NCBI GenBank assembly: GCA_021817045.1
Contig: JAKAWG010000035.1
Location: 1-46,956, forward strand
DNA: 46,956 nt
From: Acidobacteriota bacterium
Lineage (GTDB): Bacteria; Acidobacteriota; Terriglobia; UBA7540
Direction of reading: 5' to 3'
In this document: in pieces, positions 8,056-17,234 of the stretch
How positions within the stretch are numbered: position 1 is the first letter of the stretch
Layout of the letters: each line of letters opens with the position of its first letter
Notes under the pieces: model-generated
Told to the model about the DNA's origin: nothing
Seen by the model: only the letters and a program-made list of their open reading frames with translations
Database searches by the model: none
Translations under genes and position numbers: made by a program

Positions 8056-8718
8056 TTACCAAAGCCCCGGAATAAGCCGATAACGAACCATTAGCATGTA
8101 GCCAGCGTACCCGGCCAGTTGGTCTTTCAGGAAGCGGTCTTCGTGAAGTGTACGGCGAAGAATTACGGCGGAGTATAAGAGTGCCGGGACGAGCGCGACA
8201 TAGGAGCCCAAGGCAATTGCGGTCGCCAGCATGTTTAAAAACATTGCAAAGTATCCGGGATGTCGTATGAAGCGGTAAGGGCCACCGGTTATGACACGAT
8301 GTCCGCGCTCGCTCTGGAGGCGGATTGCGGTAGAAAAGAATGGATTAACGGTCATGGCCCAGGTTTGCAGGCTCATGAGAAGGGTGACTAATGCGAGGGC
8401 GATCACTTGAGCAGGCTGGTTGATACTCCGCGTCCAGCGGAATCGGCCCGCATCAAGAGCGGCGAAGGCAATGGTTGTGAGAAAAAGTAAGCTCGTTCCC
8501 TTACCGCTGAAAGGGTCTAGGCCAACGTCACTTGGATTGCTCCTCTCTTCGAGAAGTTCGGGATCGATGACCAAGGCCGCGACGAGAGTGCCCGCCGCAA
8601 AAACTGCAAGATAGGCCCGGAGGACCGGAAGATCCATCGTGCCTGCGCATAAGAATGCAAGCCCAGCGATAGCCAGGTTCATAAGCGCCCATCGAAATAG
8701 TGCGTTTACGCGCGTCAT
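8056..8718 (-). CDS. ICMT/phospholipid-methyltransferase-like membrane protein
   Basis: 220 residues, five or so hydrophobic helices, and the family signature near the C-terminus: GPYRFIRHPGYFAMFLNMLATA, then RTLHEDRFLKDQLAGYAGYM. The RHPxY and late E/D residues bind S-adenosylmethionine in isoprenylcysteine carboxyl methyltransferases and phospholipid N-methyltransferases. Bacterial members methylate lipids or unknown small hydrophobic substrates, and the substrate here cannot be read from the sequence. The ATG overlaps the primase stop (ATGA). An envelope-modifying enzyme inside a transfer operon is unusual and could affect mating-pair contact, but this is speculation. Confidence 0.78.
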   Translation of the reverse strand: MTRVNALFRWALMNLAIAGLAFLCAGTMDLPVLRAYLAVFAAGTLVAALVIDPELLEERSNPSDVGLDPFSGKGTSLLFLTTIAFAALDAGRFRWTRSINQPAQVIALALVTLLMSLQTWAMTVNPFFSTAIRLQSERGHRVITGGPYRFIRHPGYFAMFLNMLATAIALGSYVALVPALLYSAVILRRTLHEDRFLKDQLAGYAGYMLMVRYRLIPGLW

Positions 8719-9761
8719 GGCGTTATCCTAAGCCCAAGTTTCTGGGAAGCCTGCCCCTGAGAGGCAACTTCCGGTTTCTGATGCTGATGCGATTGAGCAA
8801 CTTGCTCAATCGCGCGCTGGACGGTTCCTTTAGCATATTCCAGCCCATTTTCCGAACTGTGGGGAGGATAAGCGGAAATCGCACGGACCACTTCCTGCGG
8901 GTTTTCGCCGCGAGAGATTTTGAAAAATGCGTAAGCGCGGGTGACGGTGAGCCGGGCGTAGTATTCCGGGTTTGGCTTGTCATCGCGATAATCGGCAACT
9001 TTCTGAATGAGCTTATTGAGTGGCTCGCCGCGCTCAAGTTTGCGCATCACCCAAGCCCAGTCGTGCTCGGATGGAGTCCGTTGATGGGTCGGGCTGCGCT
9101 CAGCCTTCGAAGATTGAGCGGAAGGCTCGGTAGAAGTCTGGGTCGCCTCAAGAGAGATTTTGAAATCCTGTGGGCGATAGGTTTCAGAGCTCAGTTGTTG
9201 GGCTTCGATCCGGTGGCCGCCTTCATATTTTTTTTTGTTGAAAAAACCAGGGAGCCGAAGAACTCGTGTGGAATCCGTTGCGGCCGGGTCGCCGCCAAAT
9301 TCCCTGACCATCGCTCGCATCAGGTTTTCGGATTCTGCTTGGTTCATCCCTTCAACTTTCCAGATTACTTGGTACTTCCCTGGCGAAGTGTTGATAACGA
9401 AATTCGGCTTAGGCACAGCGGAGTTTGCTTCGATCTTCGCAAGGGCTTGATCGCCATTCCGGTCTAGGTCAAGGTAAACATGGCGAATGGTTTTCACGTC
9501 CGATTTGGTGCGGCCATCGGCATGATCGTTCAATGCGTTTTGCGAAATGTAAATGTCCGACCCCTGAGCGTTCTTGTAGCGCAGCCAGCCCTGGAATCTA
9601 TCGGCAATGACTTCAGCGGTGGCGATTCGCTGGATAGTCTCAGCATGGCGGCGATTGAGGACGACGAGCGCCAGGCGGTCGGATGGCTCGTAGTTGGCTT
9701 TGATGTATTGTTCGGGCGTCAAGGTAAGGGCGTCTCCTAGACTTTGCTCTAGTTTCGGCAT
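8715..9761 (-). CDS. RepB-type DNA primase
   Basis: 348 residues. The first 200 match the RepB-like primase domain (archaeo-eukaryotic primase fold): HVYLDLDRNGDQAL holds the metal-binding Asp pair, NFVINTSPGKYQVIWKV the central strands, and STRVLRLPGFFNKK the late conserved segment. The C-terminal part (DWAWVMRKLERGEP, then YYARLTVTRAYAFF) is typical of mobile-element versions. It probably primes the complementary strand after transfer or during ICE replication. Its start overlaps the virB11 stop by 13 bp, and AGGAG precedes the ATG. Confidence 0.85.
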   Translation of the reverse strand: MPKLEQSLGDALTLTPEQYIKANYEPSDRLALVVLNRRHAETIQRIATAEVIADRFQGWLRYKNAQGSDIYISQNALNDHADGRTKSDVKTIRHVYLDLDRNGDQALAKIEANSAVPKPNFVINTSPGKYQVIWKVEGMNQAESENLMRAMVREFGGDPAATDSTRVLRLPGFFNKKKYEGGHRIEAQQLSSETYRPQDFKISLEATQTSTEPSAQSSKAERSPTHQRTPSEHDWAWVMRKLERGEPLNKLIQKVADYRDDKPNPEYYARLTVTRAYAFFKISRGENPQEVVRAISAYPPHSSENGLEYAKGTVQRAIEQVAQSHQHQKPEVASQGQASQKLGLRITP

Positions 9762-10726
9762 GGTTGCTCCTCGCGCGTGTAAACTGGCTTCATGTCGTAA
9801 CGGTCGGCATCAGGGTCATAGCCGCGAATTTCCAAAACTTCGGAAACGAATCGCTGCCCTGGCCGGCGCTCAATCTGCACAATCACGTTCAATGAATCAG
9901 CAATGTTCGACTTGATCGCGTGATATGGAAGCTCGATTCCACTTTGCAACACACAGCTCGTGAAGCGCGCAAGGCCCTGCTGGGCGGAAGTGGCATGGAC
10001 TGTTGATAGCGTTCCAGAATGCCCGGTGTTCAGGAGTTGTAAGAGGTCAAAAGCTTCGCCCCCACGAATCTCGCCGAGTATGATTCGGTCGGGACGGTGG
10101 CGAAGCGTAGCCTTCAAAAGATCGCGGATGGTTACGGCCGGAATATCAAACTGCTCCCTGCGCGCCTCCAGTCGAACAAGATTCGGTTTTTGAATCTGAA
10201 TCTCCGATGTGTCCTCGATGATGACGAGGCGCTGCTCGTCGGGGATGTAACTCGCGAGCGCATTGAGCAGCGTTGTCTTTCCCGTGCCGGTCCCACCGCT
10301 GATGAGGATGTTCTTGCGGTCCTGGACGAAACGTATAAGTTCGGAGGCCAAGCATTCGGGGAGGGTGGCCGTGCGGACGAGATCGGCGAGCGCGAAGTGT
10401 CGAGAGTTGAATTTTCGGATCGTGAGCGTGACACCGTTGACGCTGCAAGGGGGGATGACGGCCGCGACGCGGCTGCCATCGGGAAGGCGGGAATCGAGGA
10501 TGGGCTTGGCCTCCGAAATGTCATCTCCAAGCCGACGGGCAATATTCTTGACGGCGATCATTAAAGACTTTTCGGTGAGCTTCACGTCGAGAACGGGTTT
10601 GAGATATCCGTTCTGCTCAATGAACACTCTCTCGGGGCCATTGAGCATAATTTCGCTGATGTCGGGGTCGAGGATCAGGTGCTCGATGGGCCGCAGGAAC
10701 GGAAGAATAAGTTCAAAACCTGTCAT
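9749..10726 (-). CDS. virB11: VirB11-family traffic ATPase
   Basis: 325 residues with the full set of secretion-ATPase motifs: Walker A GGTGTGKTT (144-152), Asp box VIIEDTSEIQI, Walker B-like RPDRIILGEIRGGEAF (about 211-226) and His box TGHSGTLSTVHA. VirB11 forms hexameric rings at the cytosolic base of type IV secretion systems and switches between pilus building and DNA export. Placement after the relaxase gene, away from the other virB genes, is found in several trw-like systems. Its ATG overlaps the relaxase TGA by four bases. Confidence 0.94.
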   Translation of the reverse strand: MTGFELILPFLRPIEHLILDPDISEIMLNGPERVFIEQNGYLKPVLDVKLTEKSLMIAVKNIARRLGDDISEAKPILDSRLPDGSRVAAVIPPCSVNGVTLTIRKFNSRHFALADLVRTATLPECLASELIRFVQDRKNILISGGTGTGKTTLLNALASYIPDEQRLVIIEDTSEIQIQKPNLVRLEARREQFDIPAVTIRDLLKATLRHRPDRIILGEIRGGEAFDLLQLLNTGHSGTLSTVHATSAQQGLARFTSCVLQSGIELPYHAIKSNIADSLNVIVQIERRPGQRFVSEVLEIRGYDPDADRYDMKPVYTREEQPCRN

Positions 10727-13488
10727 GCGAGTGTCTGCTCCTGTCGCGTTTGCTGGCTCTGTTTGAGAGAGATATGGCCTGACTGGCGAAGCGGCTCAAA
10801 CTCGATTGCCGTGGTTTTTGAGATTTCGCGACTGAGCCGGTCGGTGAGCGTCGCCGCGTCGTTTGTATAAATCTGGGCGTCGTGCCGGGCGCGCGATAGA
10901 GCCACATAGCCAAAGCGCTGGTTGATTAGCTCCTTGGTTTCTCTGGTTTCTTCGGGAACATGAACGATCACGCGGTCCACGGTCTGCCCCTGGCTCGTGT
11001 AACTGGTCATGGCGTAGCCGTAATCGAGGTGCGAGTGCTCGCGCAGATTGAAGCGAGCGGTTTTCCCTGAATCGAGGCGAAGTTGAAGATTCCCTCCTGG
11101 CTCTATCGCCTCGACGCGGGCGAGCGTTCGATTCGGTATTCCCAGCTTTTTGAATGGCGCCGTGAATTGGATTTTGTCGCCCACTGCAAAGTGGCGTTCT
11201 TCTCGCTTATAGACATTGACCCCCCGAAGTCGCTTGGGGTCGTAGGTGATTTCCTGGCCGTTCTTGCGCTGGACGGTGAGCAAGTTTTCGCGGGGATTCA
11301 CTTGAGTTACGTATGCGTATTCCTCTGCCTTCAACTTGAAGTGGGCGCTTCCACGGGTGTAGCGGACGATATCGCCGACCTCGTACTTCCCCGCCCACTG
11401 GCGGTCAGCCCCGGTCAGCTCATGGCGATTAGTCAAGACGGAGACGCGGCTTTCCTCTTTTGCAACACTTCCTTGGCCTTGAAGGCCAAGATGGATTTGA
11501 CGGTTGATTTGCAAACGGCTTTCGTTGTCGGGCGAAACGACAAGTGTCCTGTCAGGGGCACGGAGATAGTCAGCAGTGATCGCCTGAAGCCGCGATTCTT
11601 TGTCCGTGAACTGATGAATTCGCCCTTGCTCTTTCAATAGTTGAATTGCACTTTTGACATCGCCACTGGCAAAGGACTCGATTGCCGCTTTGAGTTCGGG
11701 GTCTTTCGGGCGAACGATTTCTTCTAAACGGGCCGTGCGCATTCCGGCCTGCTGAAACTGTTCGAAAGGTTTCCCCGCATCAACGGCCTGGTGCTGTCGA
11801 ATGTCCCCGACAAGCAAAACGCGATCCTCGGGCCGAAGCCGATTGAAGAATTCATGGACTTGAACGGTGCTCGCCAGGCTCGATTCATCGAGGACGTATA
11901 GGCGGCGCGATTCCTGCTGTCGAGGCTGGCCCCTAATCAGGAATTGCTGTAGCGTGCTCGATGCGATGCCTGCCTTTTCGAGGCCGTGCGCAGCGCGTGA
12001 AGTCGGCGCAAAGCCGCGGACACTGTAAGCTTCCTTTTCGGCGGCCCGGCGAATGGCGCTTAGGGTCGTTGTCTTCCCGCTGCCAGCAATGCCCTGAAAG
12101 CCAGTGATTTTGTCGCGGCTTTCGAGTAAGTAAGTGACCGCCCGGCGCTGCGCCTCGCTCAAATGCCGAAAGTCTGATGAAACCAAGCTGGGGATATTTC
12201 TTTCGTGAACCAAGGCCGCACTTGTCCCCTGGCCTGCCGTCATGGCCGCAAGATTCTGGCGCTCAAAAGTAAGCATCTGGCGCGTAGTGAAGGAGCGGTG
12301 CGGCTCGTCAATGGAGGTCCTTTTGACCTCGACGAATTCGCCGCTTTCGATCCGCTTGTTCAGGTTGGCCCTGATGTGCTCAAGCGTCGCGTCGCCCATC
12401 GCCCGCTTCAAGGCGTCGCGCAAAAGTAACCGCTCTTCGACCACAGCCTCGCGCTCAATGTTCCGGTCGCGAGCATAGGTGACGGCAGCCTGAGCGATTG
12501 CAGGCGCCTTCGCGTCGTCGGTGGCATGCTGTATCCGGTGTTGGCGACCTCGGGCCTGACGAACGACACCCACGGGGTCGTCGCCAAATTGGGCAGCGAG
12601 TGCGAGATTGACTGCCTTCATTTCGCTGGGCTTGAGGTGAACCTTCTTGCCGCGCGTCTGGTGTGCGCCGATCTCCGAGGCCTCGGCTCCTGAGACTTTG
12701 TGTTCTTCAAGATATTTCTTGATTTGTTGGCGGCGCGGGCTGCTGGCTGCAAGATACTCCTTCGTGTAACCCTTAATTTCGAACTCGCCTTCCTTTCCGC
12801 GCTCCAGTTCATATCCGAGTTTCCGCAATCGGGCGGCAAGCTCGGAGCGATAAATCGCCGTGGCATAAGCTTGCGACTTGTAGAGCTCACGGGGTTGCAG
12901 GGCGTGGAATTTTCCGTCCGGCGTCTGCGTGATATTAAAGATGACGACGTGGGTGTGAAACTGCGGCGCGGAGTAGCCATTCACGGGCCTCGCGCTGTCA
13001 TGCTCGAATTTTGCGGCGACCATCTTGCCAGTCGTCTCGGCGGGGCGGTTTCCTCCAATCCGCGCTTGAACGTATCGTTCAAGCTCATTGAGAGCTGACT
13101 GAATGGCTTCGCGGTGAGCTTCCCGAACTCGCTGGTCTCCGCCAACCAAGGCTGTGATTGAAACGCTTTTCGGGGCGCTGAACGTGGCATCCCATCCGGC
13201 GCGGTGCTCGGAGGTAGTTACCTTTTTCCCGTTGCTGGACCTTTGCTCGCTTGCGAAACGGTGACGGACAAGTTGCTCGCCTGTCAGCGGGTGCTGCCCC
13301 TCGGCAAGCCGATGGAATTGCTCGGAGGTTACTTTTGCCTCTAGTCCCCACTCCGCGGCCAGCTTTCCCTGCAATTCGCCTAAGACACGGTCGCCTTGCG
13401 TGTAATAGTTCTGCTCAGGGTTGGCAAACTCCTCCTGGTGGTAGGAGTGCGCCTGGCCAGAGCTGAGGGGCTTTGATATCGTCAGCAT
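10723..13488 (-). CDS. trwC: MobF-family relaxase-helicase (TrwC/TraI-like)
   Basis: 921 residues, close to R388 TrwC. The N-terminal relaxase holds candidate catalytic tyrosines Y16 and Y28/Y29 and the metal-binding histidines H163, H178 and H180 (FHTHVVIFN). The C-terminal SF1 helicase holds Walker A GIAGSGKTTT (466-475), LYVLDESSLAS (motif II), the late TSYTSQGQT and YVALSRAR motif VI. The enzyme nicks oriT, stays covalently bound to the 5' end, is exported with the strand and unwinds the donor DNA. The gene lies three bases after virD4. It assigns this ICE to the MobF class. Confidence 0.96.
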   Translation of the reverse strand: MLTISKPLSSGQAHSYHQEEFANPEQNYYTQGDRVLGELQGKLAAEWGLEAKVTSEQFHRLAEGQHPLTGEQLVRHRFASEQRSSNGKKVTTSEHRAGWDATFSAPKSVSITALVGGDQRVREAHREAIQSALNELERYVQARIGGNRPAETTGKMVAAKFEHDSARPVNGYSAPQFHTHVVIFNITQTPDGKFHALQPRELYKSQAYATAIYRSELAARLRKLGYELERGKEGEFEIKGYTKEYLAASSPRRQQIKKYLEEHKVSGAEASEIGAHQTRGKKVHLKPSEMKAVNLALAAQFGDDPVGVVRQARGRQHRIQHATDDAKAPAIAQAAVTYARDRNIEREAVVEERLLLRDALKRAMGDATLEHIRANLNKRIESGEFVEVKRTSIDEPHRSFTTRQMLTFERQNLAAMTAGQGTSAALVHERNIPSLVSSDFRHLSEAQRRAVTYLLESRDKITGFQGIAGSGKTTTLSAIRRAAEKEAYSVRGFAPTSRAAHGLEKAGIASSTLQQFLIRGQPRQQESRRLYVLDESSLASTVQVHEFFNRLRPEDRVLLVGDIRQHQAVDAGKPFEQFQQAGMRTARLEEIVRPKDPELKAAIESFASGDVKSAIQLLKEQGRIHQFTDKESRLQAITADYLRAPDRTLVVSPDNESRLQINRQIHLGLQGQGSVAKEESRVSVLTNRHELTGADRQWAGKYEVGDIVRYTRGSAHFKLKAEEYAYVTQVNPRENLLTVQRKNGQEITYDPKRLRGVNVYKREERHFAVGDKIQFTAPFKKLGIPNRTLARVEAIEPGGNLQLRLDSGKTARFNLREHSHLDYGYAMTSYTSQGQTVDRVIVHVPEETRETKELINQRFGYVALSRARHDAQIYTNDAATLTDRLSREISKTTAIEFEPLRQSGHISLKQSQQTRQEQTLA

Positions 13489-13491
13489 GGT

Positions 13492-15540
13492 TTAAGGGGT
13501 CCCCAACATGGTTTGGCTTTCACCCGAGCGAATGGGTTTGTCCTCTTCTTTTATTTCCAAGGGCCGAACGACCTCCTGATGCCCATTCGATGGCTGGTCA
13601 GTCAGTGCCAGACTTTCTTGCCCCGAACCGTTTTCGGGTTTCGGTTCTTTCAAATAAATGTCTCGCACTCCACCGCGCTTGAATGGGGGATGGTGAGAAA
13701 CGACTGGCGTGTAGGGGAATCGAAGTTTGAGCGTGTAGCCCGGAGTCTGGAAGTAGCCCTGCAAGTCTTCAAGATTGCTGACTTCGGAAGCAAGAATCGC
13801 GGCTTCGATCCGGCTGTCGAGGCTTGCGTTCCTTGAGTAATAGAAGCCCCAATCGCTGGTGCTGCGGCCTTCACGCAGGTGCTCCATCTCGACATCGCCG
13901 ATACATTTGCTGATCCACTCAGCGGCGCGAGGTTCGCTCGTTCGCAGGAAGATTTTGGTACGAGGCTGCGAGAGCATCGCCTCGGCCTCGCGGCCATAAC
14001 GCATTTCAACCTGGCTTCGTCCCTGAAGGCCCAAAACGATGCGGGTGTTGGATTTTCTTGACTCAGCAAGAGCCAGGGGAAGATTAGGCAGCATCTCCAA
14101 GCTCGCCACCTCATCCACAATGACCCAGGTTGGAGGGGCGGCGATTCCTGCCTGCGCGGTCAGGCGAAGGATGATGAAATCGAGCCAAAGACTGATGAGC
14201 GGCCGCAGTGTCTCTCGCGTTTCGGGCGTGCTCGTCAGAAAGACCCATGCCGTCCGATTTCGAGCCCATTCGGTCGCCGTCCACAGCTTTCGGCCTTCGG
14301 AAGACGGTAATAGGCGAAAGGCATTGCTCGCGCGTTCGAGAACCCCCAGCACGCCGCTGCGCTGCTGTGGCGCGTCCTTCGCGATGATGGCTTCAAGCGG
14401 AGTATCCTTAAGCCGCTTGTCGATCTCAGGGTCGGCATGGGCGATCCAATCGCAGAGTTCTTGCGGGGTTGGATGGAGCCTCAGCAAGTGAGCGAGAATC
14501 TTGCGCGGACTCTCGATGAAAAATCGGTTCTCGCGGTCGCGGTCCGGGAAAAGAGATTTGGCGAGCGCGTCGGCCTCAGTGGGGTCGGTCAGTTCGTCCG
14601 CAGGGCCCCAATACGGCATCCTGGCATCGAGCGGATTAAGGATTACGTCGCCTCGGCGTTCGTTAAAGAACTCCGGCAAATATTCCCTGGCCGGGTCGTA
14701 CACGACGGCTGATTCTTTTCGCTCGTCAATCTGCGCGAGAAGCTGCCGGATGAGAGACGACTTGCCCGTTCCTGTATCCCCGACAAACAAGAAGTGTTGG
14801 CACTCGTTCTGGCGTGCGACGCGGACGATGGCCTGCTGTGCCTTCTTCAAGAAAACCTTTTCCCAAGGACTTGGCGAGCCGATGGTGCGCCAGCCGACCC
14901 CCGTGTGATGGCGTGCGCGCCGGTGGAACTGGGTGCGGGTCAAGAGATTCGCGCCTTTGAGAACGCGGCCGAAATGCCGCTGACGCGCTTCCTTGGAGTC
15001 CTTTCGAATCGCAAATGGAAGCGTCACGGCAAGGAATAAAAGGCATGTGTACCAGGCGTTTCGGCATAGGCGCCACAGCGAATGGTCGCCGTAAATGAAA
15101 TGGCCGAGCCAGACGTGAAGAGTTGAGTCATCAAACTTCGTGGTCCGCCATTCGAGCCTGTCTGCCCCGGCGCGACGGGCAGCAATTGATAGCGTCAGGT
15201 CGGGCAAACCGCCGATGGGTTTCGATGCAGGGAGTGCCGCTGTTACGTCTCGGTCGAGAGCAAGACGAGTCTTGTGGGGGAAGACTACGTAAAGCAGGCG
15301 GTAGGGCCGAGCCGGGCGGAGAAAGCGGTTTCGGGTGTGAACGAGATGGGCTGTCTCAACATACGCGGACAGATAATATCGCTGTAAGGGCGTCCAGGAG
15401 GTCTTGTATTGAAATGCAAACTCCACGGCCCCTGCAACGAGGGCGAACGCGAGAGCCAGGACTGTGAATACAGGCTTTGAGCGCGGCCATTGCCGATCTT
15501 GGCCCGAATATCGAACGGGGACACGAAGGTCATCATTCAT
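13492..15540 (-). CDS. virD4: Type IV coupling protein (VirD4/TrwB)
   Basis: 682 residues from the ATG at 15540, which overlaps the previous stop as ATGAATGA; the longer open frame upstream has no similarity. Two N-terminal membrane helices (about 24-46 and 163-178) precede a RecA-like ATPase with Walker A GDTGTGKSS (254-262), Walker B TWVIVDEVASL and the conserved LPNLPLALAESRKSNTRIVLGLQ segment ending in sensor-like QGRSQ. It links the relaxase-DNA complex to the VirB channel. The Glu/Ser-rich C-terminal tail is typical of substrate-binding extensions. Confidence 0.94.
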   Translation of the reverse strand: MNDDLRVPVRYSGQDRQWPRSKPVFTVLALAFALVAGAVEFAFQYKTSWTPLQRYYLSAYVETAHLVHTRNRFLRPARPYRLLYVVFPHKTRLALDRDVTAALPASKPIGGLPDLTLSIAARRAGADRLEWRTTKFDDSTLHVWLGHFIYGDHSLWRLCRNAWYTCLLFLAVTLPFAIRKDSKEARQRHFGRVLKGANLLTRTQFHRRARHHTGVGWRTIGSPSPWEKVFLKKAQQAIVRVARQNECQHFLFVGDTGTGKSSLIRQLLAQIDERKESAVVYDPAREYLPEFFNERRGDVILNPLDARMPYWGPADELTDPTEADALAKSLFPDRDRENRFFIESPRKILAHLLRLHPTPQELCDWIAHADPEIDKRLKDTPLEAIIAKDAPQQRSGVLGVLERASNAFRLLPSSEGRKLWTATEWARNRTAWVFLTSTPETRETLRPLISLWLDFIILRLTAQAGIAAPPTWVIVDEVASLEMLPNLPLALAESRKSNTRIVLGLQGRSQVEMRYGREAEAMLSQPRTKIFLRTSEPRAAEWISKCIGDVEMEHLREGRSTSDWGFYYSRNASLDSRIEAAILASEVSNLEDLQGYFQTPGYTLKLRFPYTPVVSHHPPFKRGGVRDIYLKEPKPENGSGQESLALTDQPSNGHQEVVRPLEIKEEDKPIRSGESQTMLGTP

Positions 15541-15949
15541 GGCGCTCTTCCTTTCGGGTCTGCTCGCCTGATGCGGCAGCGTCGAGCCGCGACTTCGCGG
15601 CTCTTGAGTAGGCGTACTGCAGGAGTTGTGTCGCCTCTTTGAACTTGGCGTTGTGCGCTCGGTCAACGATCTCCTGAGCCTTCTGGGTCGTGATTTTGCC
15701 ATCGCGCCCCACTGCGCAAAGCATGTCAATCAGAATTGCCTGGGTTGCGGTGAGTTCGGCCATGACGGCTAACTCGAATGGCGACGGCCCGCGCCCCGAT
15801 GCCAAGGCCAAAAGCGTGTCCCGGCACCATACGGCGAGCGGCTTCGTATCACGCGCAGCTAAATCCTTGAGGACTTGGAATTGTTCTTTCGTTACCTTCA
15901 AGCCGATTGGATCGGTGAATGCTTGGTCTCTATTCGGCATTTTAGTCAC
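15533..15949 (-). CDS. Accessory transfer protein, ribbon-helix-helix-like
   Basis: 138 residues. The N-terminal third (IGLKVTKEQFQVLKDLAARDTKPLAVWCRDTLL) has the pattern of a ribbon-helix-helix DNA-binding domain as in MobC/TraY/TrwA accessory proteins. A helical middle and a basic, Arg/Lys-rich tail follow. It sits exactly between the oriT candidate and the coupling-protein gene, where relaxosome helpers are usually encoded. GTG at 15949 or ATG at 15940 may be used. Specific binding to the adjacent repeats is inferred. Confidence 0.65.
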   Translation of the reverse strand: MTKMPNRDQAFTDPIGLKVTKEQFQVLKDLAARDTKPLAVWCRDTLLALASGRGPSPFELAVMAELTATQAILIDMLCAVGRDGKITTQKAQEIVDRAHNAKFKEATQLLQYAYSRAAKSRLDAAASGEQTRKEERHE

Positions 15950-16155
15950 TCGCTAAGTCGTTGAAATTGTGAAGGTACCAGCCAGTATCGGAAGGATGCT
16001 GGCCAGTACCGAAGTGTCGTAAGTCGTTGCGGTTGAATGAGTACCAGCGAGTATCGCGGGTACTCGGCAGTACCCTGCCCAGGGGTGGCGTGTCCGGCGC
16101 GGTTTGGTCGCGCCGCTGGTCTGCCGCTGCGAAGCAGCGTTGACACGACAACCCA
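15950..16155. other. Candidate origin of transfer (oriT)
   Basis: The only non-coding stretch of this size between the accessory genes and the relaxase operon. It contains a tandem 66-bp repeat with nested inverted repeats (15954-16076), a hairpin CGGCGCG-GTTTGGT-CGCGCCG (16095-16115) followed by CTGGTCT (16116-16122), and a second hairpin CGCTGC-GAA-GCAGCG (16125-16139). MobF oriTs such as that of R388 have a hairpin followed a few bases later by TTGTCT and the nick; here GGTCT at 16118-16122 takes that place. It also holds the promoter side of the mobilization genes. Function is inferred from layout. Confidence 0.5.
15954..16074. repeat. Two 66-bp direct repeats with nested inverted repeats
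   Basis: TAAGTCGTTG occurs at 15954 and 16020, and GTACCAGCSAGTATCG at 15975-15990 and 16041-16056, each pair exactly 66 bp apart. Each unit closes with an inverted partner (GGCCAGTACC at 16001-16010; CGGCAGTACC at 16065-16074), making imperfect dyads. Likely binding sites for the ribbon-helix-helix proteins encoded on either side. Confidence 0.75.
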
Positions 16156-16497
16156 TCACGCACCTCCAATCGAGTTACGAAGCTCACCATGGCGATCGCT
16201 CGCTGTAGGAGAGGCGGAGGATGGTGGATTTGAATGATGGGTGCTCTGTTTGGCAGCAGTGGGGCGTCCACGGCGCGGCTTCGCTTGCGCCAGCAATTCG
16301 GGATGTGAATTAAGCAAAGTTTTGTAGTCGCCGTCCTCGTCAAAGAGCTTCTGGAGAGCCCCGGCAATAACGTGGGAGAGGTTCTTTGTTGGTACGCACG
16401 CGGCGTAACGGCGAAGCTCTTCGAGGATTTGGGCATCAAGCCGAATCGCGATGGTCTCTTTCTTTGGCGGTGCTGGCGGTGGTTGAATAAGTGGCAT
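16156..16497 (-). CDS. Ribbon-helix-helix DNA-binding protein
   Basis: 113 residues starting at the ATG at 16497, seven bases after AGGAGA. The core KKETIAIRLDAQILEELRRYAACVPTKNLSHVIAGALQKLF has the strand-helix-helix pattern of CopG/TraY-type repressors. A basic AT-hook-like segment (KPRRGRP) and a Ser/Pro-rich tail follow. It stands between virB8 and the oriT candidate, so an oriT-binding relaxosome protein that also represses the mobilization promoter is the best guess. I cannot tell it from a plasmid antitoxin-type regulator by sequence alone, but no toxin gene adjoins it. Confidence 0.68.
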   Translation of the reverse strand: MPLIQPPPAPPKKETIAIRLDAQILEELRRYAACVPTKNLSHVIAGALQKLFDEDGDYKTLLNSHPELLAQAKPRRGRPTAAKQSTHHSNPPSSASPTASDRHGELRNSIGGA

Positions 16498-16529
16498 AAC
16501 GTGTTCTCCTATGATGTTTTGTCCACTCC

Positions 16530-17219
16530 TCATTGAACTGATTGCACTGGCGTAAAAGCCTCGTCGGCGCGAAAGTCGGTGATCGTGAGGCCCAGCGGGT
16601 TAATCGGGATCAATCGGTTCGGAACTTGACTCCTGAACTCAAATACGAAGCTCGCCGTGTAGAGGGTTTTTCTCAATACCGAGTGGTCAACCGGCGAATA
16701 TTGGATTTCGTAAAAGTCAACGCTCGCCTTGTAGGGCGGCTTGTTCATCGGCTGAAGGGCCACCTGTTCGACCTCGACGCCGACTTCGGGCGCTGAAGGG
16801 TTATCAAGAAATGTTTCGATGGTGTTGTTCTTCTTGTAGTTTGCGATGATGTCGTTCGCCAGGTTGCCGTCGAGGAAGTAAAGGGCTTTGGTGAAGTCGT
16901 CGTTGATGGTGTAACGGTTCCGTTGATAGAAGAGCGCGCAGAATTGCGTGAGGAAGTATTTCGCCTCGACCGCGTGCGGCTTATACGCGAAGGCGTCGTA
17001 GTTGACCGCTTCCGCGCGGCCCAGCTTGTCAATGCGGATCACCAAGGGCCTGAAATTGCGGAAGGTGTTGATGGTTTTCACGTTCAGGACGACTAGGCCG
17101 ACGACGGCGAGCGCAAGAAGCGCGATTGCAACCTTGAGATAATTGTTCATGACGATGGCCTCGCCAAACTGCTCCACGTAGAGTTGTTTTGCCTGATTGA
17201 CATTCGTGTCTTTAGTCAT
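16530..17219 (-). CDS. virB8: VirB8-family inner-membrane channel protein
   Basis: 229 residues with one membrane helix near residues 25-47 (YLKVAIALLALAVVGLVVLNV) and a periplasmic NTF2-like domain. The late motif IPINPLGLTITDFRADEAF matches the conserved C-terminal strand of VirB8/TrbF proteins. VirB8 is an assembly factor that contacts VirB9 and VirB10 in the periplasm. AAGGAG precedes the ATG. It lies 15 bp behind virB6. Confidence 0.9.
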   Translation of the reverse strand: MTKDTNVNQAKQLYVEQFGEAIVMNNYLKVAIALLALAVVGLVVLNVKTINTFRNFRPLVIRIDKLGRAEAVNYDAFAYKPHAVEAKYFLTQFCALFYQRNRYTINDDFTKALYFLDGNLANDIIANYKKNNTIETFLDNPSAPEVGVEVEQVALQPMNKPPYKASVDFYEIQYSPVDHSVLRKTLYTASFVFEFRSQVPNRLIPINPLGLTITDFRADEAFTPVQSVQ

Positions 17220-17234
17220 TTGGCGCTCCTTGCG

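Noticed and set aside
8700..9467. 255-residue plus-strand frame
   Set aside because: Antisense of the RepB-type primase gene.
15954..16074. Possible CRISPR array
   Set aside because: Only two units, with long imperfect repeats and no cas genes; oriT or operator repeats explain it better.
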